Positions 47,431 through 55,135 of a stretch of 62,713 nt of DNA are shown piece by piece. Source of the stretch: JAUQQI01 sp042408785 (lineage in GTDB: Bacteria > Chloroflexota > Dehalococcoidia > JAUQQI01); assembly GCA_042408785.1 (NCBI GenBank), contig JBHOQU010000006.1:1-62713 (forward strand), in the 5' to 3' direction. Within the stretch, counting starts at the first letter, position 1. Every line of letters begins with the position of its first letter. The notes under the pieces were generated by a model. The model saw only the letters and a list, made by a program, of their open reading frames with translations. It was not told the DNA's origin and made no database searches. The translations under genes were made by a program, and so were the position numbers.

Positions 47431-48477
47431 TCACCAGCGGAACTGGCGCAGAAATCTCAGGTCGTTGGCGTAGAAGTGGCGGATGTCTTCGATGCCGTAT
47501 TTGAGCATGGCCACCCGCTCCGGCCCGCCCCCGAAGGCGAAGCCCTGGTAGCGGTCGGGGTCAAGGCCGACGTTGCGCAGGACCTGGGGGTGGACCATGC
47601 CGGCACCCATTATCTCGATCCAGCCGGACCCGCCGCAGACCCGGCAGCCCCGGCCGCCGCAGTGGAAGCAGTCGATGGACACGTCGCAGCCCGGCTCGAC
47701 GAAGGGGAAGTAGTCGCACCGGAAGCGGACCCGCCGCTCCGGCCCGAAAACCATCCGGGCAAAGGCGTAGAGGGTCCCTTTAAGTTCGGCGAAGGTGAGG
47801 CCCTCGTCAACGGCCAGGCCCTCAAACTGGTAGAACATCGCCTCGTGGGTGGCGTCGGTGGCCTCGTAGCGGTAGCAGCGGCCCGGGACGATGACCCGGA
47901 TGGGGGGCTTGAACTTTTCCATAACCCGGATCTGCATCGGCGAGGTGTGGGTTCGCAGGAGCATCGGCCGCTCGGCCTCGCTGCCGCCGGGGGTGAGCCA
48001 GAAACTGTTCCACATGTCCCGGGCCGGGTGATCCCGGGGGATGTTGAGGGCCTCGAAGTTGTAGTAGTCCCACTCCACCTCCGGCCCTTCGACCACCTGG
48101 AAGCCGAGCTTGGTGAAGGCGGCGATGATCTCCCTGAGAACCAGCGTGGTCGGGTGGTAGCCCCCCAGGTCCACCGGGCGGCCCGGCAGGGTAACGTCGA
48201 CCTGCTCGGCAGCCAGGACGGCCAGGGCCGCCTCCTTGAGGGCCGCTTCCCGGGCCTCGTAGGCGGCCTCCAGCTCGTCCTTAAGGCGGTTGGCCACCGC
48301 CCCAACCCGGGGCCGCTCCTCCGGGGGCAGGCTTCCCAGCTGGCGAAGCACCTGGGTGAGGCGCCCCCGGCGGCCCAGGTAAGTGACCCGCCACTCCTTG
48401 AGGGCTTCCAGGTCCTGAACCTGCTCCAGGGCGGCCAGGGCCTCGGCCCTGAGCCTCTCCAGGTCCGTGGTAATCAT
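47431..48477 (-). CDS. pheS: Phenylalanine-tRNA ligase alpha subunit
   Basis: PheS is the catalytic class II subunit. The 348-residue product has an N-terminal coiled coil (residues 1-85), motif 2 region LLRTHTSPMQIRVM, and motif 3 FGGGPERVAMLKYGI. A cysteine-rich insert (HCGGRGCRVCGGSGW) before motif 3 is seen in several bacterial PheS proteins and may bind zinc. The ATG follows AAAGGAGG and a T-box riboswitch with a Phe specifier. Confidence 0.97.
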   Translation of the reverse strand: MITTDLERLRAEALAALEQVQDLEALKEWRVTYLGRRGRLTQVLRQLGSLPPEERPRVGAVANRLKDELEAAYEAREAALKEAALAVLAAEQVDVTLPGRPVDLGGYHPTTLVLREIIAAFTKLGFQVVEGPEVEWDYYNFEALNIPRDHPARDMWNSFWLTPGGSEAERPMLLRTHTSPMQIRVMEKFKPPIRVIVPGRCYRYEATDATHEAMFYQFEGLAVDEGLTFAELKGTLYAFARMVFGPERRVRFRCDYFPFVEPGCDVSIDCFHCGGRGCRVCGGSGWIEIMGAGMVHPQVLRNVGLDPDRYQGFAFGGGPERVAMLKYGIEDIRHFYANDLRFLRQFRW

Positions 48478-48494
48478 GGGTTACCTCCTTTAAA

Positions 48495-48780
48495 CAAAAA
48501 CGCTGTGCTCCTCAGGGACGGAGTCACAGCGCGTCCTTTCTCCGCGGTACCACCCTGATTGGACCGGGCTCGGCGTGGCCCGGCCCCCCTCGTTGTCACC
48601 GTCTTCGGCCCGATAACGGGGGCCGGCCGGGGCAGCCTACTTGCCGTCCAGGCCCGGATGGGCCTCCCGGGTTCAGCCGCCGGCTCAGAAGGGAACTTCG
48701 GCCGGGTCCACCGGGGGCGGCTTCCAGTCCGCGGCCGCCCCTCCCTGACCGGCTTTGCCGGCCTACTCGCTTCGTCTTCG
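48495..48780 (-). promoter_or_regulatory. T-box riboswitch (Phe, UUC specifier) controlling pheST
   Basis: On the minus strand the leader has the stem I start GACGAAGCGAGTAGG. The specifier segment GAAG-TTC-CCTTCTGAG puts codon UUC at 48695-48693. The T-box core AGGGTGGTACCGCG is at 48556-48543, where UGGU pairs with an uncharged ACCA end. A terminator (CGCTGTG...CACAGCG, 48531-48501) is followed by TTTTTG. It starts right after the rplT stop, so it should gate read-through from infC-rpmI-rplT into pheST according to tRNA-Phe charging. Confidence 0.93.
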
Positions 48781-48792
48781 CCTTTGGGCTAT

Positions 48793-49143
48793 TTAAAGGG
48801 CCGACCTGGCGATTTCCACCAGCTCCCGGAACCGGTCCGGGTCCCGAACGGCGATATCGGCCAGCACCTTCCGGTTGAGGGCCACCCCGGCCTTCTTAAG
48901 GCCGTCCATGAACCGGCTGTAGGAGAGGCCGAGCTGCCGGGCGGCCGCGTTGATGCGGATGACCCACAGGCTCCGGAAGTCGCCCTTGCGGTCCCGCCGG
49001 TCCCGGTAGGCATAGTCGAGGGCGTGGATCAGGGATTCCCGGGCCACCTGGTAGAGCCGGTGGCGGGCCCCCCAGTGGCCTTTGGTCTGCTTAAGCACCT
49101 TTTTATGGCGCCGCCTTTTGGTGACGCCGCGCTTTACCCGCAT
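48793..49143 (-). CDS. rplT: Ribosomal protein L20
   Basis: L20 is an early-binding 23S rRNA assembly protein of the large subunit. The 116-residue product has the basic N-terminus RVKRGVTKRRRHKKVLKQTKG and the helical body with LWVIRINAAARQLGLSYS. It is the third gene of the infC-rpmI-rplT set and is followed by the pheS T-box. Confidence 0.97.
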   Translation of the reverse strand: MRVKRGVTKRRRHKKVLKQTKGHWGARHRLYQVARESLIHALDYAYRDRRDRKGDFRSLWVIRINAAARQLGLSYSRFMDGLKKAGVALNRKVLADIAVRDPDRFRELVEIARSAL

Positions 49144-49203
49144 CCTTTCAAAACCCCTGTTGGAACCTTAGATGCCCGTCTAAAATTATACCCCGACGCC
49201 GTC

Positions 49204-49404
49204 TCAGGCGTGGGGCATGGCCCGCCGGATCCGGCGGGCCATGCCGGGGGCCACCGGCTGGGGCTCGCCGAAGAGCCGTTTGGTCCGCTTGGCCTTCCTG
49301 CGGCGAAGGTGGCTCCGGCCGCCCTTCATCCGCAGCACCTTGCCGGTTGGGGTTATCCGGTACCGTTTGGCCAGCGCCTTGTGGGTTTTGGGTCTGGTTG
49401 CCAT
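49204..49404 (-). CDS. rpmI: Ribosomal protein L35
   Basis: L35 is a small basic large-subunit protein. The 66-residue product begins ATRPKTHKALAKRYRITPTG and ends APGMARRIRRAMPHA, matching the usual ends of the family. It starts two bases after infC ends. A 32-base perfect DNA palindrome (49214-49245) lies within the codons for its conserved C-terminus. Confidence 0.96.
   Translation of the reverse strand: MATRPKTHKALAKRYRITPTGKVLRMKGGRSHLRRRKAKRTKRLFGEPQPVAPGMARRIRRAMPHA
49214..49245. repeat. 32-bp perfect palindrome within the rpmI 3' end
   Basis: Centred between 49229 and 49230 (GGATCC), sixteen bases on each side are exactly complementary (outer arm GGCATGGCCCGCCG). On mRNA it forms a very stable hairpin just before the rpmI stop and ahead of rplT. 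Confidence 0.9.
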
Positions 49405-49406
49405 AA

Positions 49407-49970
49407 TTAAATCTCCTGGGCCGCAGCCTCGACCTTCTCGGGTTTGGGCTTGGGCGGGGCCTTCTTGGGAGCCGGGCTCAGTATCATCACCAGCGTCCGC
49501 CCCTCCGGTGCGGCCGGCTTTTCGATGAGGGCCTTTCCCTTGAGCCGCTCGGCCACGGCGTTAAGCACCCGCTGGCCGAGCTCGGGGTGGAGGATGGTTC
49601 GCCCCCGGAAAAAGACCGTGAGCTTGACTTTATTGCCGGCCTCAAGAAATTCCTCAACCTGCTTGGTCTTGAACGCCAGGTCGTGTTCGTCGATGTTGGG
49701 CCTGAGCCGGACCTCTTTAAGCTCCGTGACCTTGTGCTGCCGCTTGCTTTCTTTCTCCCGCTTCGCCTGCTGGTAAATGAACTTACCGTAGTCCATCAGC
49801 CGGCAGACGGGCGGGCTGGCCTGGGGAGCCACCTCCACCAGATCCAGTCCCCGTTCCCTTGCCAGCTGCAGGGCCCGGTGCAGGGGCAGGATGCCGATCT
49901 GCTGACCGTTCTCATCAATGACCCTGACTTCCCGGGCCGTTATCCGTTCGTTTATCCGATACTGTGGGAT
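49407..49970 (-). CDS. infC: Translation initiation factor IF-3, probable AUC start codon
   Basis: IF-3 prevents premature subunit joining and rejects non-canonical start codons. The family N-terminus RINERITAREVRVID is reached with no in-frame ATG, GTG or TTG between the predicted transcript start (about 50024) and this point. The best start is the ATC at 49970 (IPQYRINERI), giving 187 residues, preceded by GGGGGTGAAGGA. Rare start codons (AUU in E. coli) are used for IF-3 autoregulation, so AUC fits. The C-terminus has a Lys/Pro-rich tail. The TTG at 50060 is rejected because it is part of the -35 box. Confidence 0.9.
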   Translation of the reverse strand: MPQYRINERITAREVRVIDENGQQIGILPLHRALQLARERGLDLVEVAPQASPPVCRLMDYGKFIYQQAKREKESKRQHKVTELKEVRLRPNIDEHDLAFKTKQVEEFLEAGNKVKLTVFFRGRTILHPELGQRVLNAVAERLKGKALIEKPAAPEGRTLVMILSPAPKKAPPKPKPEKVEAAAQEI

Positions 49971-50030
49971 TAGTCCTTCACCCCCTCGGGAACCAAAATT
50001 TTGCCCGTTGCGGACCGAGCCGCTAGCTGG

Positions 50031-50060
50031 ACTATAGCATCCGGCCGCCGGATCCGTCAA
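50031..50060 (-). promoter_or_regulatory. Promoter of infC-rpmI-rplT-pheST
   Basis: On the minus strand TTGACG (50060-50055), an 18-base spacer and TATAGT (50036-50031) overlap the last codons of thpR. The leader before infC would be about 54 bases. Confidence 0.75.
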
Positions 50061-50637
50061 CCCGCGGCCGGGAAATGCCGGCCGACTTAAGGGGGAAGGC
50101 CCGCACCGGCCGGTAGGTGGCCCCGGCAGGGCTCAGCCGGCTCTCCATCAGGACCACCTCCCGGACGGTCATCCGGCCGAGCGGACGGTCGGCCCAGTCG
50201 GCATCGGGGGGCGGCAGGCCGGCGGGGGTCTTAAGCCGGCCCAGGGTCAGGTGGGGCACAAATTCCCGGCCCTCGGGGGCAAACCCGAGGGGTTCCAGGC
50301 CGGCCTCCACCTGCCCCTGGAGTTTCGTCAGCCGGCCGGTCGGCTCCCTAACCCCGACCCAGACTACCCGGGCCCGGTTCGGGCCCGGGAAAAACCCCAG
50401 CCCTCCGATTTTCAGTTCAAAGGGCTCTACGCCGGCCGTTCCCCGCTCCAGGGCCCCGAAAATGGCCTCAAGCCGGTCGGCCCCCACCTCCCCCAAAAAC
50501 TTAAGGGTCAGGTGGATGCCGGCGGGGTCCACCCACCGGACGCTGGCCCCCGGCCAGAGCCGCCGGAGCCGATCCTGGAGCTCGGCCAGGGCGGCCTTCA
50601 GCTCCGCCGTCAGGTCGATGGCCACAAAGAGCCTCAA
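50032..50637 (-). CDS. thpR: RNA 2',3'-cyclic phosphodiesterase (2H family)
   Basis: This enzyme opens 2',3'-cyclic phosphates on RNA ends (also called LigT). The 201-residue product has the two catalytic HxTx motifs: GIHLTLKFLG (N-terminal half) and FVPHLTLGRLK (C-terminal half). The start MRLFVAIDL is typical. It overlaps the upstream amidohydrolase by four bases and its end contains the infC promoter. The last 20 residues are Arg/Gly-rich and probably unconserved. Confidence 0.94.
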   Translation of the reverse strand: MRLFVAIDLTAELKAALAELQDRLRRLWPGASVRWVDPAGIHLTLKFLGEVGADRLEAIFGALERGTAGVEPFELKIGGLGFFPGPNRARVVWVGVREPTGRLTKLQGQVEAGLEPLGFAPEGREFVPHLTLGRLKTPAGLPPPDADWADRPLGRMTVREVVLMESRLSPAGATYRPVRAFPLKSAGISRPRVDGSGGRML

Positions 50638-51506
50638 TCTTCCCCTTTAAGCCCCAGGAGCCGGCGGGCGTTCTCCCCGAAGAAGCCCCGAAGTCCGGCC
50701 GGCTCCTCCCTCGGGGAAAGACCCGCCCGCCCCAGGTAGTCGAACATCCGCCCATAGTTTACAAGGGGAAAGTCGGTGCCGAAAAGCAGCCTTTCGGGGC
50801 CGGCGGCCAGGGCCGCCAGGCGGACGGCCTCGGGCCGGTAAAGGAGGGGCAGGGCGGCGGTGTCGAACCAGGCGTTGACCAGGGCTGCCTTAACCTCGGG
50901 CATCAGGGCGTAGAAGGGGAGGCCGCCCCCCAGGTGGGCGAAGACGAAGCGAACCGCCGGAAAGGCGGTGTAAAGCTTTTCCAGGCGCTGGGGCCAGACG
51001 GTACCCTTCCCGGGGTACTGGTGGCCCACCGGCTCGCTGGCGTGGACGACAACAAAGAGGCCCAGGCGGGCGGCCACCTCCAGGACGGGAGCGATGGCCT
51101 CGGGCCGGTCAAGGTCCAGGCCCTGGCCGTCGGGCATCACCTCGCCCAGCCCCACCGCCCCGGCCCGGGCGGCCCGCTCCAGCTCGGCCACAGCGGCGTC
51201 GGGCTTGTGGAAGGGAACCATCACGCAGGGGTAAATGCGGCCGGGAAAGCGGTGGGCCGAATCTAGAAGGTAATCGTTCGTCAGGCGGCAAAGCTCCGGG
51301 TCGGACCAGCCGAAGTTCATGGCCACCGCCGCCTGAACCCCGGCCCCGTCGAGGGCCGAAATCAGGTGCTCGGCGGTGGCCATCCGGGCGAAGCGGCGGC
51401 CGTAGAGCCGGGCAAAGTAGGGCTCCCGGTGAAAGAACGCCTCCCGGTGGCCCACCATTTCCGGGGGGAAGATGTGGACGTGGAAGTCGATAACCGGCCC
51501 GGTCAC
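50634..51506 (-). CDS. Amidohydrolase family 2 protein, function unknown
   Basis: A 290-residue TIM-barrel metal-dependent hydrolase or decarboxylase. Motifs are IDFHVHIFPP at the N-terminus, VVVHASEPVGH, FVFAHLGGGLPFYAL and the C-terminal catalytic aspartate LFGTDFPLVNYGR. The start is GTG. It is distantly related to the 17953-18801 gene. It probably forms an operon with thpR because of their overlap. The substrate cannot be assigned. Confidence 0.85.
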   Translation of the reverse strand: MTGPVIDFHVHIFPPEMVGHREAFFHREPYFARLYGRRFARMATAEHLISALDGAGVQAAVAMNFGWSDPELCRLTNDYLLDSAHRFPGRIYPCVMVPFHKPDAAVAELERAARAGAVGLGEVMPDGQGLDLDRPEAIAPVLEVAARLGLFVVVHASEPVGHQYPGKGTVWPQRLEKLYTAFPAVRFVFAHLGGGLPFYALMPEVKAALVNAWFDTAALPLLYRPEAVRLAALAAGPERLLFGTDFPLVNYGRMFDYLGRAGLSPREEPAGLRGFFGENARRLLGLKGED

Positions 51507-51734
51507 CGGTGGTAGGATAACATGCCCGGCCGGGGGTGGGGGGTTGAAAACTGCTCGCTAAGTAGACAAAAACGGAAAAATCAGGCCGAACGAACGGGCC
51601 ACAAGACCGCCTGGCATTGGGTGCGGCAAGGTAAGAACCAACCCTGGTGGTGGAGGGCCTTTCGGTGCGGGGGCTGGTTCGGGGGCCGTTTTCGAGGTCG
51701 GTTTCGGATTCGGGTCCTGAATACAAGACCCACC

Positions 51735-51851
51735 TGGTACGGCTCAAAGCTTATCGTCTCGACCCGGACCTGCTCGGTCTGTGGGTATGTGGGGCCCAGG
51801 CTCGCCTTAAGCCAACGGGCCTTGGTCTGCTCTGTATGCGGGCGAACTTGA
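51735..51851 (+). pseudogene. TnpB C-terminal zinc-finger remnant
   Basis: About 38 codons read TWYGSKLIV, TRTCSVCGYVGP and LVCSVCGRT, the zinc-finger end of a TnpB with CxxC pairs. The rest of the gene and the following catalytic aspartate segment are missing, so it is a fossil. It belongs to a different TnpB type from the zinc-finger-less one at 8050. Confidence 0.8.
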
Positions 51852-51880
51852 TATAACGCGTCGCGCGTTATGTCAAGTTC
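51844..51880. repeat. 17-bp inverted-repeat hairpin 1 of repeat copy B
   Basis: GAACTTGATATAACGCG pairs with CGCGTTATGTCAAGTTC across a three-base loop, with one G-T pair. It shares the ACTTGA-ATAA arm with the hairpin at 28348. Confidence 0.9.
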
Positions 51881-51903
51881 CGAAACTTAAATGGGGCCCT
51901 GCT

Positions 51904-51934
51904 GTTGACACAAGTGCATAGCACTTATGTCAAC
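51904..51934. repeat. 14-bp inverted-repeat hairpin 2 of repeat copy B
   Basis: GTTGACACAAGTGC and GCACTTATGTCAAC pair across ATA with one mismatch. It again ends in the TTGACA(T/C)AA motif. Confidence 0.88.
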
Positions 51935-52107
51935 GGCGGCCTATGGGTTGGCCCACCTTACGGGTCCTACCGCAAGTTCTGCGGGAAGTCACGCCGGTCA
52001 TGCAGGTTATGTCAAGTCTACTGGCGGCGGAACGGGCGCCGAAGCAGGAAGCAACCGGGACAGGTGTCGTGGGACATTTGTCCGTGGGTTGCAGAACGGA
52101 TTTCGGC

Positions 52108-52113
52108 TATAAT
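52108..52113 (+). promoter_or_regulatory. -10 box of the flippase-like gene, at the edge of repeat B
   Basis: TATAAT begins nine bases after the conserved end of the mobile repeat and ends ten bases before the TTG start. The repeat could supply upstream promoter sequence. Confidence 0.55.
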
Positions 52114-52123
52114 CGGGCCGGAA

Positions 52124-53104
52124 TTGCCGTACTTAAGGGTTATCATCGGCCTGGTGGTAAGTGGGGCGGCCCTGGCCCTCGCCCTGCGGGAGGTGGACCT
52201 GGGGGTCGCCCTCGGGACCCTGGGCCGAGTTCGGCCGGAACCGGCCGGCCTGGCCCTTTTGCTGGTCCTGGCTTCCCTGGGGGCCAGGGCCTACCGCTGG
52301 CAGGCCCTCTTCCCGCCCAAGGCCCGGCCGGGGGCAAGCCGGCTCTTCAACCTGGTCGCCCTGAGCTACTTGGTGAACAACCTCTTTCCGGGCAGGGCCG
52401 GCGACCTCGCCCGGGTCGGGGCTCTGGCCTATCTGGAAAAACTGTCTTTCGGATTGATTTTCACCACGGTGGTGGTCGAGAAGCTTCTCGACCTGGCCGC
52501 CACCGTCGCCGTGGTGGGCCTGCTGGCCGGCACCCTTCCCATCCCCCCGACCCTGGCGGGGCTGGCCCGCTGGGCCGCCGTCGGCACGGCGGCCGCCCTG
52601 GTGAGCCTGGGCCTTTTCGGCCGCCTGCGCCCGGAGGCGTTCGGCCGCCTCCGGGCGCCGGGCCCGGCCCGATCCCTGGCCGGGCTGCTGGCCGGGGCGG
52701 CCGCCGGCGCGGCCGTCCTCACCGCCGCCGGCCCGCTGGGTCTGGCCGTCTTCTGGTCGGCTGTGGTGTGGCTTCTGAATGGGCTGGTGACTCTGCTACT
52801 CGGCCACGCGTTCGGCGTCGAACTCTCCTTTGGGGCCAGCCTGCTCCTCATCGCCCTGGTTTCGCTGGCCATGCTGGTTCCGGCCTCCCCGGGCTACATC
52901 GGGGTTTACCATCTGAGCGTGGTAGTCGTTCTGGAGCTTTTCGGGCTGGACCGCAGCCGGGCCTTCGCCTTCGCCCTGGGCTCCCACCTGCTGGTCTACG
53001 TCTTCGGGCTGACCCTCTTCGGCCTGCTGGGCCTGTGGCGGGAGGCCCTCGACGTCAGGGTCGTCCTCGGCTTCGGCCGGCGGGCGGGCCTTCCCCCATC
53101 CTAA
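52124..53104 (+). CDS. Flippase-like integral membrane protein (AglD/MprF-N, UPF0104 family)
   Basis: A 326-residue protein with about eight hydrophobic segments and the family features YLVNNLFPGRAGDLARVGAL and VPASPGYIGVYHLS. These proteins (lysylphosphatidylglycerol synthetase transmembrane region / AglD-like) move or modify lipids. The TTG at 52124 is the best start after the -10 box; the frame is open further back through the mobile repeat, which is rejected. Its stop interlocks with the convergent DUF355 gene. The lipid substrate is unknown. Confidence 0.82.
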   Translation: MPYLRVIIGLVVSGAALALALREVDLGVALGTLGRVRPEPAGLALLLVLASLGARAYRWQALFPPKARPGASRLFNLVALSYLVNNLFPGRAGDLARVGALAYLEKLSFGLIFTTVVVEKLLDLAATVAVVGLLAGTLPIPPTLAGLARWAAVGTAAALVSLGLFGRLRPEAFGRLRAPGPARSLAGLLAGAAAGAAVLTAAGPLGLAVFWSAVVWLLNGLVTLLLGHAFGVELSFGASLLLIALVSLAMLVPASPGYIGVYHLSVVVVLELFGLDRSRAFAFALGSHLLVYVFGLTLFGLLGLWREALDVRVVLGFGRRAGLPPS

Positions 53105-53586
53105 AGCTTGTAGCCGATCCGGCGCAGGAACTCCTTGCGCCAGGCGATGTCCTCGTCCCCCTCTACTCCCAGGGGCGCGCCGCCGTCCACCACCCCCAGG
53201 ATGCCCCGGCCCTGCTCCGTCTCGGCGATGATGACCTGAACGGGGTTGGCGGTGGCGCAGAAGAGCCGGACGATTTCGGGCACCAGCTTGAGGCTGTTGA
53301 GAATGTTTATCGGGTAGTAGCCCGGGGCCAGGCAGAGGACGAAGGAGTGGCCGGCCCCGATGAGCAGGGCGTTCTTCTTGGCCAGCTCGGTCATCGCCTC
53401 ATCGGTGCCCACCCAGCGGACGAGGCGTTTGCCCGAAGACTCGCAGAAGGCGAAGCCGAACTTGATGCCGGGGACGGCGGAGACCAGGGCCTCGTAGACG
53501 TCTTCTACGGTTTTGATAAAATGGCTCTGGCCGATGACCACGTTGACGTCGGCCGGCTTCTCGATGTTTACCACCTTGAGCTCCAT
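53101..53586 (-). CDS. Adenosine-specific kinase family (DUF355) protein
   Basis: A 161-residue protein matching the DUF355/COG1839 family, annotated as adenosine-specific kinase and found mostly in archaea and thermophilic bacteria. Typical stretches are QSHFIKTVEDVYEALV, GIKFGFAFCESSGKRLVR, and GHSFVLCLAPGYYPINILN. The ATG at 53586 follows GGAGGGTG; the frame is open upstream into gltX and is not used. Enzymatic evidence for the family is thin, so the kinase label is cautious. Confidence 0.88.
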   Translation of the reverse strand: MELKVVNIEKPADVNVVIGQSHFIKTVEDVYEALVSAVPGIKFGFAFCESSGKRLVRWVGTDEAMTELAKKNALLIGAGHSFVLCLAPGYYPINILNSLKLVPEIVRLFCATANPVQVIIAETEQGRGILGVVDGGAPLGVEGDEDIAWRKEFLRRIGYKL

Positions 53587-53656
53587 GGGCACCCTCCGCG
53601 CGGCATCCGTTTTTAAGGGGATTATACCAGCCAAATTTGCTAGAATGTGAGCGGGC

Positions 53657-55120
53657 ATGTCGCAGCAGGTCCGCACCCGCTTCGCCCCAAGCCCGACGGG
53701 CTTTCTCCACGTCGGCAACATCCGGACGGCCCTCTTCAGCTGGCTCTGGGCCCGCCGCAATGGGGGCGTCTTTATCCTTCGAATCGAGGACACCGACCGG
53801 GACCGGATCGTCCCCGGGGCGCTGGAGTCAATCCTGGAGAGCCTGCGCTGGCTCGGCCTCCACTGGGACGAGGGGCCGGAGGTGGGCGGACCCCACGGCC
53901 CGTATTTCCAGTCCCAGCGCCTCGACCTTTATCGGCAGGTGGCCGAGGAGCTCATCGCCCGGGACGCGGCCTACCGCTGTTACTGCACCCCGGAGCGGCT
54001 GGAGGCCCTGCGGGCCGAGCAGCGGGCCCGGGGCGAACCCCCAGGCTACGACCGGCGCTGCCGCTTCCTCAGTCCGGCGGAGCGGGCCGAACTGGAACGC
54101 CGGGGTTTACCCTCAGTTGTCCGGTTCAAGATGCCCCTGGAGGGAACCACGGTGGTTCCCGACCTGCTCCGAGGTGAGATCGTCTTCGAAAACACCAAGT
54201 TCGACGACCACGTTCTTCTTAAGTCCGACGGTTACCCCACTTACCACCTGGCGGTGGTGGTGGACGACCACTACATGCGCATAACCCACGTCATCCGGGG
54301 GGACGAGTGGATCCCGTCGGCGCCCAGGCACGTGCTCCTTTACCGGGCCCTGGGCTGGGAGATGCCCGTTTGGGTCCACACCCCCACCGTTTTAGGCAAG
54401 GACCGTTCCCGGCTGAGCAAGCGCCACGGCGCCGTGCCGGTGCTGGACTACCGGGAGCAGGGGTACCTGCCCGAGGCCGTGGTCAACTACCTGGCCCTGC
54501 TGGGCTGGTCTGCGGAGGACGAAACCGAAGTTTTCACCCCGGAGGAGCTTATCCGGGCCTTCGACCTGATGCGGATCGGCACCAACCCGGCCATCTTCGA
54601 CCCGGAAAAGCTCCTCTGGCTCAACGGGGTTCACATCCGGCGGCTGCCCCCCGAAGAGCTTGCCGAGCGCCTTGTGGCCTTCCTGGAGCGGGACCTGCCA
54701 CCGGAGGTTCCCCGGCCGGTGGACCGGGGCCTGGTCCGGCGGCTGGTGCCCCTTATCCAGGAGCGGATAAAGCTTCTCACGGAGGCGGCTCCCCTGGTCG
54801 AACCCTTCTTCGTCGAGGCGCTCAGCTACGACCCGGCCCTGCTCATCCCCAAGGGCCTGGACCGGGATACCACCCGCCGGGCCCTTTGGGAGACCCTGAA
54901 CCGGCTGGCGGCCCTGCCCGACTTTGAGGCCCCAACCCTGGAAGCCGCCCTTCGGGGGCTGGCCGAGGAGCTCGGGATAAAGGCCGGCACCCTCTTTATG
55001 GCCGTCCGGGTGGCCGTCACCGGCCGAACGGTTACCCCGCCCCTTTTCGAGTCCATGGCCGTCCTGGGCCGCGACCGGGTGCTCAGGCGGCTGGAAAAGG
55101 CCCTCAGCCTGCTGGGTTAA
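53657..55120 (+). CDS. gltX: Glutamate-tRNA ligase
   Basis: GltX charges tRNA-Glu (and possibly tRNA-Gln). The 487-residue class I synthetase has TRFAPSPTGFLHVGN (HIGH motif as HVGN), RIEDTDRDR, and the KMSKS variant DRSRLSKRHG. The anticodon-binding half follows. A TAGAAT -10 box ends ten bases before the ATG and there is no ribosome-binding site, suggesting a nearly leaderless mRNA. It is divergent from the DUF355 gene. Confidence 0.97.
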   Translation: MSQQVRTRFAPSPTGFLHVGNIRTALFSWLWARRNGGVFILRIEDTDRDRIVPGALESILESLRWLGLHWDEGPEVGGPHGPYFQSQRLDLYRQVAEELIARDAAYRCYCTPERLEALRAEQRARGEPPGYDRRCRFLSPAERAELERRGLPSVVRFKMPLEGTTVVPDLLRGEIVFENTKFDDHVLLKSDGYPTYHLAVVVDDHYMRITHVIRGDEWIPSAPRHVLLYRALGWEMPVWVHTPTVLGKDRSRLSKRHGAVPVLDYREQGYLPEAVVNYLALLGWSAEDETEVFTPEELIRAFDLMRIGTNPAIFDPEKLLWLNGVHIRRLPPEELAERLVAFLERDLPPEVPRPVDRGLVRRLVPLIQERIKLLTEAAPLVEPFFVEALSYDPALLIPKGLDRDTTRRALWETLNRLAALPDFEAPTLEAALRGLAEELGIKAGTLFMAVRVAVTGRTVTPPLFESMAVLGRDRVLRRLEKALSLLG

Positions 55121-55135
55121 AAACCCCACCGCCCG

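Larger units (their letters stand above)
51536..52099 (+). repeat. Long copy (B) of the TnpB-associated mobile repeat
   Basis: The 564-base copy starts with the 23-base end also found at 28421-28399 (complement), carries a TnpB C-terminal remnant, two hairpins, and a tail that matches the short copy closely up to GTTGCAGAACGG. The shared tail includes CCTACCGCAAGTTCTGCGGG and GACATTTGTCC. Position after a TnpB zinc finger suggests that the tail is a right end or guide-RNA region of an IS200/IS605-type element. Confidence 0.8.

Noticed and set aside
49185..49190. TATAAT between rpmI and rplT as a separate rplT promoter
   Set aside because: There is no -35 box at the right distance and the genes are normally co-transcribed; it cannot be excluded but is not supported.
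51522..51734. Coding sequence upstream of the TnpB zinc-finger remnant
   Set aside because: The translated part is Arg/Gly/Trp-rich and matches no TnpB segment I recognise; only the part from 51735 is convincing.
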